This document shows positions 5,521 through 7,424 of a stretch of DNA of 7,424 bases, in pieces. The stretch lies in assembly GCA_946410525.1 (NCBI GenBank), contig CAMKAQ010000037.1:1-7424 (forward strand), written 5' to 3'. A program made the position numbers and the translations under genes. The notes under the pieces are model-generated. The model was not told where the DNA came from and did not search any database. It saw only the letters and a list, made by a program, of their open reading frames with translations. This stretch comes from an uncultured Caryophanales bacterium. GTDB lineage: Bacteria; Bacillota_I; Bacilli_A; RFN20; CAG-826. Numbering within the stretch: position 1 is the first letter of the stretch; every line of letters starts with the position of its first letter.

Positions 5521-5545
5521 ATCTCCTTACAATTTGATTATCTCA
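5521..5545 (-). promoter_or_regulatory. Transaldolase ribosome site and candidate extended -10 promoter
   Basis: On the minus strand AAGGAGAT (5528-5521) lies 8 nt before the ATG. Upstream of it TGAGATAAT (5545-5537) forms an extended -10 (TGn plus GATAAT). The predicted start near 5530 would just precede the ribosome site. A good -35 is not evident, as expected for an extended -10 promoter. The TG overlaps an inverted repeat. Confidence 0.5.
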
Positions 5546-5563
5546 CTCTTTTTTCAGAGAGTG
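5544..5563. repeat. Inverted repeat CACTCT-N8-AGAGTG overlapping the transaldolase promoter
   Basis: Two perfect 6-bp arms flank an 8-bp spacer. The left arm touches the extended -10 of the transaldolase promoter, so an operator role is possible. It is short enough to be chance. Confidence 0.35.
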
Positions 5564-5575
5564 TTTCCTTTTCTT

Positions 5576-5605
5576 ACAAATAGTCTTTTGAATCACACTA
5601 TTTGT
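5576..5605. repeat. Inverted repeat with 9-bp perfect arms upstream of transaldolase
   Basis: ACAAATAGT (5576-5584) and ACTATTTGT (5597-5605) are perfect inverted copies around a 12-bp spacer. A T run follows on the plus strand only, where there is no gene to end. On the minus strand the site sits upstream of the transaldolase promoter and downstream of the hydrolase gene, fitting an operator or a 3' mRNA hairpin. Confidence 0.5.
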
Positions 5606-5609
5606 CTTT

Positions 5610-5625
5610 TTGGGCTTAAGCCCAA
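5610..5625. repeat. 16-bp perfect palindrome just after the hydrolase gene
   Basis: TTGGGCTTAAGCCCAA is fully self-complementary and begins 8 nt after the stop codon of the minus-strand hydrolase. It could fold into a compact GC-rich hairpin at the end of that mRNA, but no T run follows on the minus strand, so it is not a standard intrinsic terminator. It may stabilise the 3' end or bind a protein. Confidence 0.55.
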
Positions 5626-5633
5626 TGTCAGAG

Positions 5634-6368
5634 TTAGAGGTTTTTCTGGAACTCGATGAACTCTTTTTTGATGACTTCTTTGTCACTTTCACCAAAGCCA
5701 AAATGAGTGCTCTTCTCAAGGACGATATTCTTCATGTCCTTGTGGGACTTGAAAGAAGTGACATTCCTTTTGGCAAGGAGTTCATCTTCAGCGCTATGGA
5801 AGACAACGCTTGGTCTGACTCTTATTTCTTTGAAGAAGGCTCTTTCCTTCCTCATTGCTTTATATAATGAGAACATGTTTGGAAGCCAGGTTAAATAGGC
5901 AAATGGATTTTTGGTGAGTTCCATGTCCGTGGCAACGATGAGTCTCTTTGATTTCTCGTCAATCTGATCATCTCCGTATATGGCATCACCATATCTCTTG
6001 AAAGCGATAGGCTTGATGTTTCCATAAAGCGGAGGATTCAAAAGGAACAAGGAAGCCTCGTTTGGATGTCTCTTGGCGAAGAGCAAAGCGAAGAGCCCTC
6101 CCATTGAGTGAGTGACAAAGACCACTCTTTGCCCTTCGTTATGAAGGAACTCGGCAAGGGCCATGACCTCGTCTTCCCATTCTTGGTATTTGGCGTTTTT
6201 GAAGGCTCTGTAATCAGCGTCATGTCCTTTTAGCTCGAAGGTGTAATAGGAGAAACGCTTATCGATGATAGGATACAAAAAAGAGAAGTGGCGGTAGGTG
6301 CCCATGATACCGTGAACGAAAATGAGTGACACTTCGCTGTCGTGGTTGATTCTCGACTCTTTTATCAT
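5634..6368 (-). CDS. Alpha/beta hydrolase (serine hydrolase, lysophospholipase/monoglyceride-lipase-like)
   Basis: With the ATG at 6368 the protein has 244 residues. It shows the full alpha/beta-hydrolase set: VHGIMG with the oxyanion His-Gly (19-20), nucleophile elbow THSMGG with Ser88, Asp195 in HSAEDELL, and His222 in STHFGF. The cap region (about 115-180) contains Trp, Tyr and Phe residues that may line an acyl or aromatic pocket. No signal peptide is seen, so it should be cytoplasmic. The substrate is unknown; carboxylesterase and monoacylglycerol or lysophospholipid hydrolase activities are typical of such proteins. The reading frame extends 7 codons further to a TTG at 6389, but that TTG lies in a GGAGGG sequence and in front of a TATAAT box. 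I prefer the ATG, which sits 7 nt after TATAAT. An alternative is that GGAGGG serves this ATG as a ribosome site with an over-long 13-14 nt spacer. The gene follows the PTS-like gene by 92 nt on the same strand. Confidence 0.85.
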   Translation of the reverse strand: MIKESRINHDSEVSLIFVHGIMGTYRHFSFLYPIIDKRFSYYTFELKGHDADYRAFKNAKYQEWEDEVMALAEFLHNEGQRVVFVTHSMGGLFALLFAKRHPNEASLFLLNPPLYGNIKPIAFKRYGDAIYGDDQIDEKSKRLIVATDMELTKNPFAYLTWLPNMFSLYKAMRKERAFFKEIRVRPSVVFHSAEDELLAKRNVTSFKSHKDMKNIVLEKSTHFGFGESDKEVIKKEFIEFQKNL

Positions 6369-6375
6369 TGGCTTT

Positions 6376-6381
6376 ATTATA
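6376..6381 (-). promoter_or_regulatory. Perfect -10 box seven bases before the hydrolase ATG
   Basis: On the minus strand TATAAT (6381-6376) is followed by AAAGCCA and then the ATG at 6368. Transcription would begin at or beside the start codon. The -35 position is AT-rich without a good match. Confidence 0.55.
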
Positions 6382-6385
6382 CCCT

Positions 6386-6427
6386 CCAATTCTTCTCTTT
6401 AATTGGAAAACGCTCAGGTTTTTCCAA
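6386..6427. repeat. Two overlapping inverted repeats between the PTS-like gene and the hydrolase
   Basis: AATTGG (6401-6406) can pair either with CCAATT (6386-6391) across a 9-nt spacer, or, as TTGGAAAA (6403-6410), with TTTTCCAA (6420-6427) across a 9-nt loop. The two structures share bases and exclude each other. No T run follows on the minus strand, so neither is a standard terminator. The first repeat surrounds the likely promoter spacer of the hydrolase, so an operator is also possible. Confidence 0.45.
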
Positions 6428-6460
6428 AAATAAGCGGGTTTTGCAAATGATTTTTCGTTA

Positions 6461-7424
6461 TTAGATGGTCAAGTCGCCTTTTTTGATCCAGCCGATTTTT
6501 CTGAAAAGAAGATCAAGGCCGAAGACAAGGGCGATAGGGGCGATGACGCAGATGCCAATGACCTCAACGATGGCAATAGGGTCATAACCCATGACGTCAA
6601 AGGTATCAATGAGACCAACGAAGCCAGAGGTTCCCATGCCGGCTCCAACGGAATCGGTGGCAAAGCTAAACACGTAGGCGAAAGGTCCGAGTATTGCCGA
6701 GGCGATGATGGTTGGAAGCCAAATGCGAGGATTCTTGATGATGTTTTTGAATTCAAGCATACTGGTTCCTACACCGATGGCAAGGACGCTTCCCCACTTG
6801 TTGTCGTGAGCGGCTTGGACGGCAAAACCTACCATCTGGGTGCAGCATCCAATTAAAGCGGCGCCAGCGGCAACAGGCGATCCACCGATGCTGATGGCCA
6901 CACAAATGGCAACAGAGCTTATTGGAGCGGTCAAAGCCATACCGACGAGGACCGAAATGACGACGCACATGAGAATAGGGAGGGCTTTGAATTGGGTTGA
7001 ATCGAAACAAAGCTTGATGAGGTCACCAAGAAGGACGGTGACTTGATGGACCCAATACGACGCGAAGAAGCAGTAGACGAGGGAAAAGCCAAGGCCAACA
7101 AGAGGAATAAGGATAAGATCGACCGGAGTCTTTCTTCTCATGATTAGCTTGATGGCAAAATAGGCAACAATGGCAGAGCAATAGCAGGAGAGCGGGTCAC
7201 CGGTATAGGTCACCATCTTGTAATCGGTTAAAGCGAATCCAAAACCGAGGTTTCCAGCTGCGCCAGCAGCCATGATTGCAACGACGCTGACACCCTGACA
7301 ACCAAGAGATAAAGCAACGCCTAAGCCGATGCCTGCGCCCATTAGACCTTTGATGATGTTAGCAAAGTCAGCGATGTGTTCAAACCCTGGGACAGGAATC
7401 TTCGCAAAGAGGGCGATGATGGTT
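6461..7424 (-). CDS. PTS_EIIC_2 / PfoR-like membrane permease (N-terminus cut off by window edge)
   Basis: The frame is open from the right edge to the TAA at 6463-6461, giving 320 visible residues. The ATG at 7342 is probably internal, because 27 in-frame residues, including FAKIPVPGFEHIADF, lie upstream of it with no stop. The protein is strongly hydrophobic with multiple membrane segments. It carries motifs typical of the PTS_EIIC_2 family: DNKWGS, GTSMLEFKNIIKNPRIW, IIASAILGP and ATDSVGAGMGTSG in the C-terminal half. The family is related to PTS sugar permease domains and includes Clostridium PfoR, first described as a regulator of perfringolysin. The true substrate or role is unclear for most members. 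No EIIA or EIIB partner is seen in this window. The family is commonly about 350 residues, so only a short N-terminal piece is probably missing. No terminator follows, so read-through into the hydrolase is possible. Confidence 0.85.
   Translation of the reverse strand, partial: TIIALFAKIPVPGFEHIADFANIIKGLMGAGIGLGVALSLGCQGVSVVAIMAAGAAGNLGFGFALTDYKMVTYTGDPLSCYCSAIVAYFAIKLIMRRKTPVDLILIPLVGLGFSLVYCFFASYWVHQVTVLLGDLIKLCFDSTQFKALPILMCVVISVLVGMALTAPISSVAICVAISIGGSPVAAGAALIGCCTQMVGFAVQAAHDNKWGSVLAIGVGTSMLEFKNIIKNPRIWLPTIIASAILGPFAYVFSFATDSVGAGMGTSGFVGLIDTFDVMGYDPIAIVEVIGICVIAPIALVFGLDLLFRKIGWIKKGDLTI

Noticed and set aside
5610..5898. Plus-strand frames of 85 and 63 codons
   Set aside because: They are antisense to the well-supported hydrolase, whose catalytic motifs fix the true frame.
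6469..7046. Other frames inside the PTS-like gene
   Set aside because: They have Arg/His/Cys- or Ser/Pro-rich compositions typical of out-of-frame reading of a membrane protein gene.

Overview
The window looks like an ordinary housekeeping and sugar-use region from a low- to mid-GC member of the Firmicutes/Mollicutes group, probably a gut-type fermenter. This is inferred from the gene families (GPH sugar transporter, PTS_EIIC_2/PfoR-like permease, DUF3737, TalC/MipB transaldolase), tRNA genes with encoded CCA, strong AGGAGG-type ribosome sites on some genes, and TAA at all six visible stop codons. TGG is used for Trp, and no in-frame TGA needs reading as sense, so the standard code fits. No species can be named from the sequence.

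Layout, left to right. Positions 1-760 (minus): an HSL/acetyl-esterase-like alpha/beta hydrolase whose C-terminus runs off the left edge. It diverges from a two-tRNA unit, tRNA-Leu(CAG) and tRNA-Arg(CCG) at 836-1000, which has its own TATAAT promoter and a hairpin-T terminator. Positions 1171-3894 (plus): an AcrR/TetR-type regulator, then a 138-bp intergenic region rich in palindromes with a cre-like site, then a 672-residue GPH-family sugar:cation symporter with an unusual Ala/Glu/Lys-rich C-terminal tail, closed by a strong terminator. Positions 3971-4810 (plus): a DUF3737 beta-helix protein of unknown function. A bidirectional terminator (about 4815-4848) separates it from convergent minus-strand genes: transaldolase (4856-5512), a small alpha/beta hydrolase (5634-6368), and a PTS_EIIC_2/PfoR-like membrane protein (6461-7424) that enters from the right edge.

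How it fits together. The GPH symporter would bring in a glycoside, pentose or hexuronide. The esterase-like hydrolase at the left edge could deacylate sugars, and transaldolase links pentose phosphates to glycolysis. The genes are separate transcription units, so the common carbohydrate theme is suggestive and not proof of one pathway. The TetR-type gene beside the symporter is a plausible local regulator.

I found no CRISPR array, insertion sequence, prophage or defence locus, and no convincing new multi-gene system. The most notable signals are: (1) three genes (starts at 760, 3971 and 6368) have a -10-like hexamer 6-7 nt before the ATG and no well-placed Shine-Dalgarno, and a fourth (1171) also lacks one, suggesting leaderless or near-leaderless mRNAs, while the symporter and transaldolase have classic ribosome sites; (2) the long charged tail of the symporter; (3) the operator-like intergenic regions before the symporter and the transaldolase.
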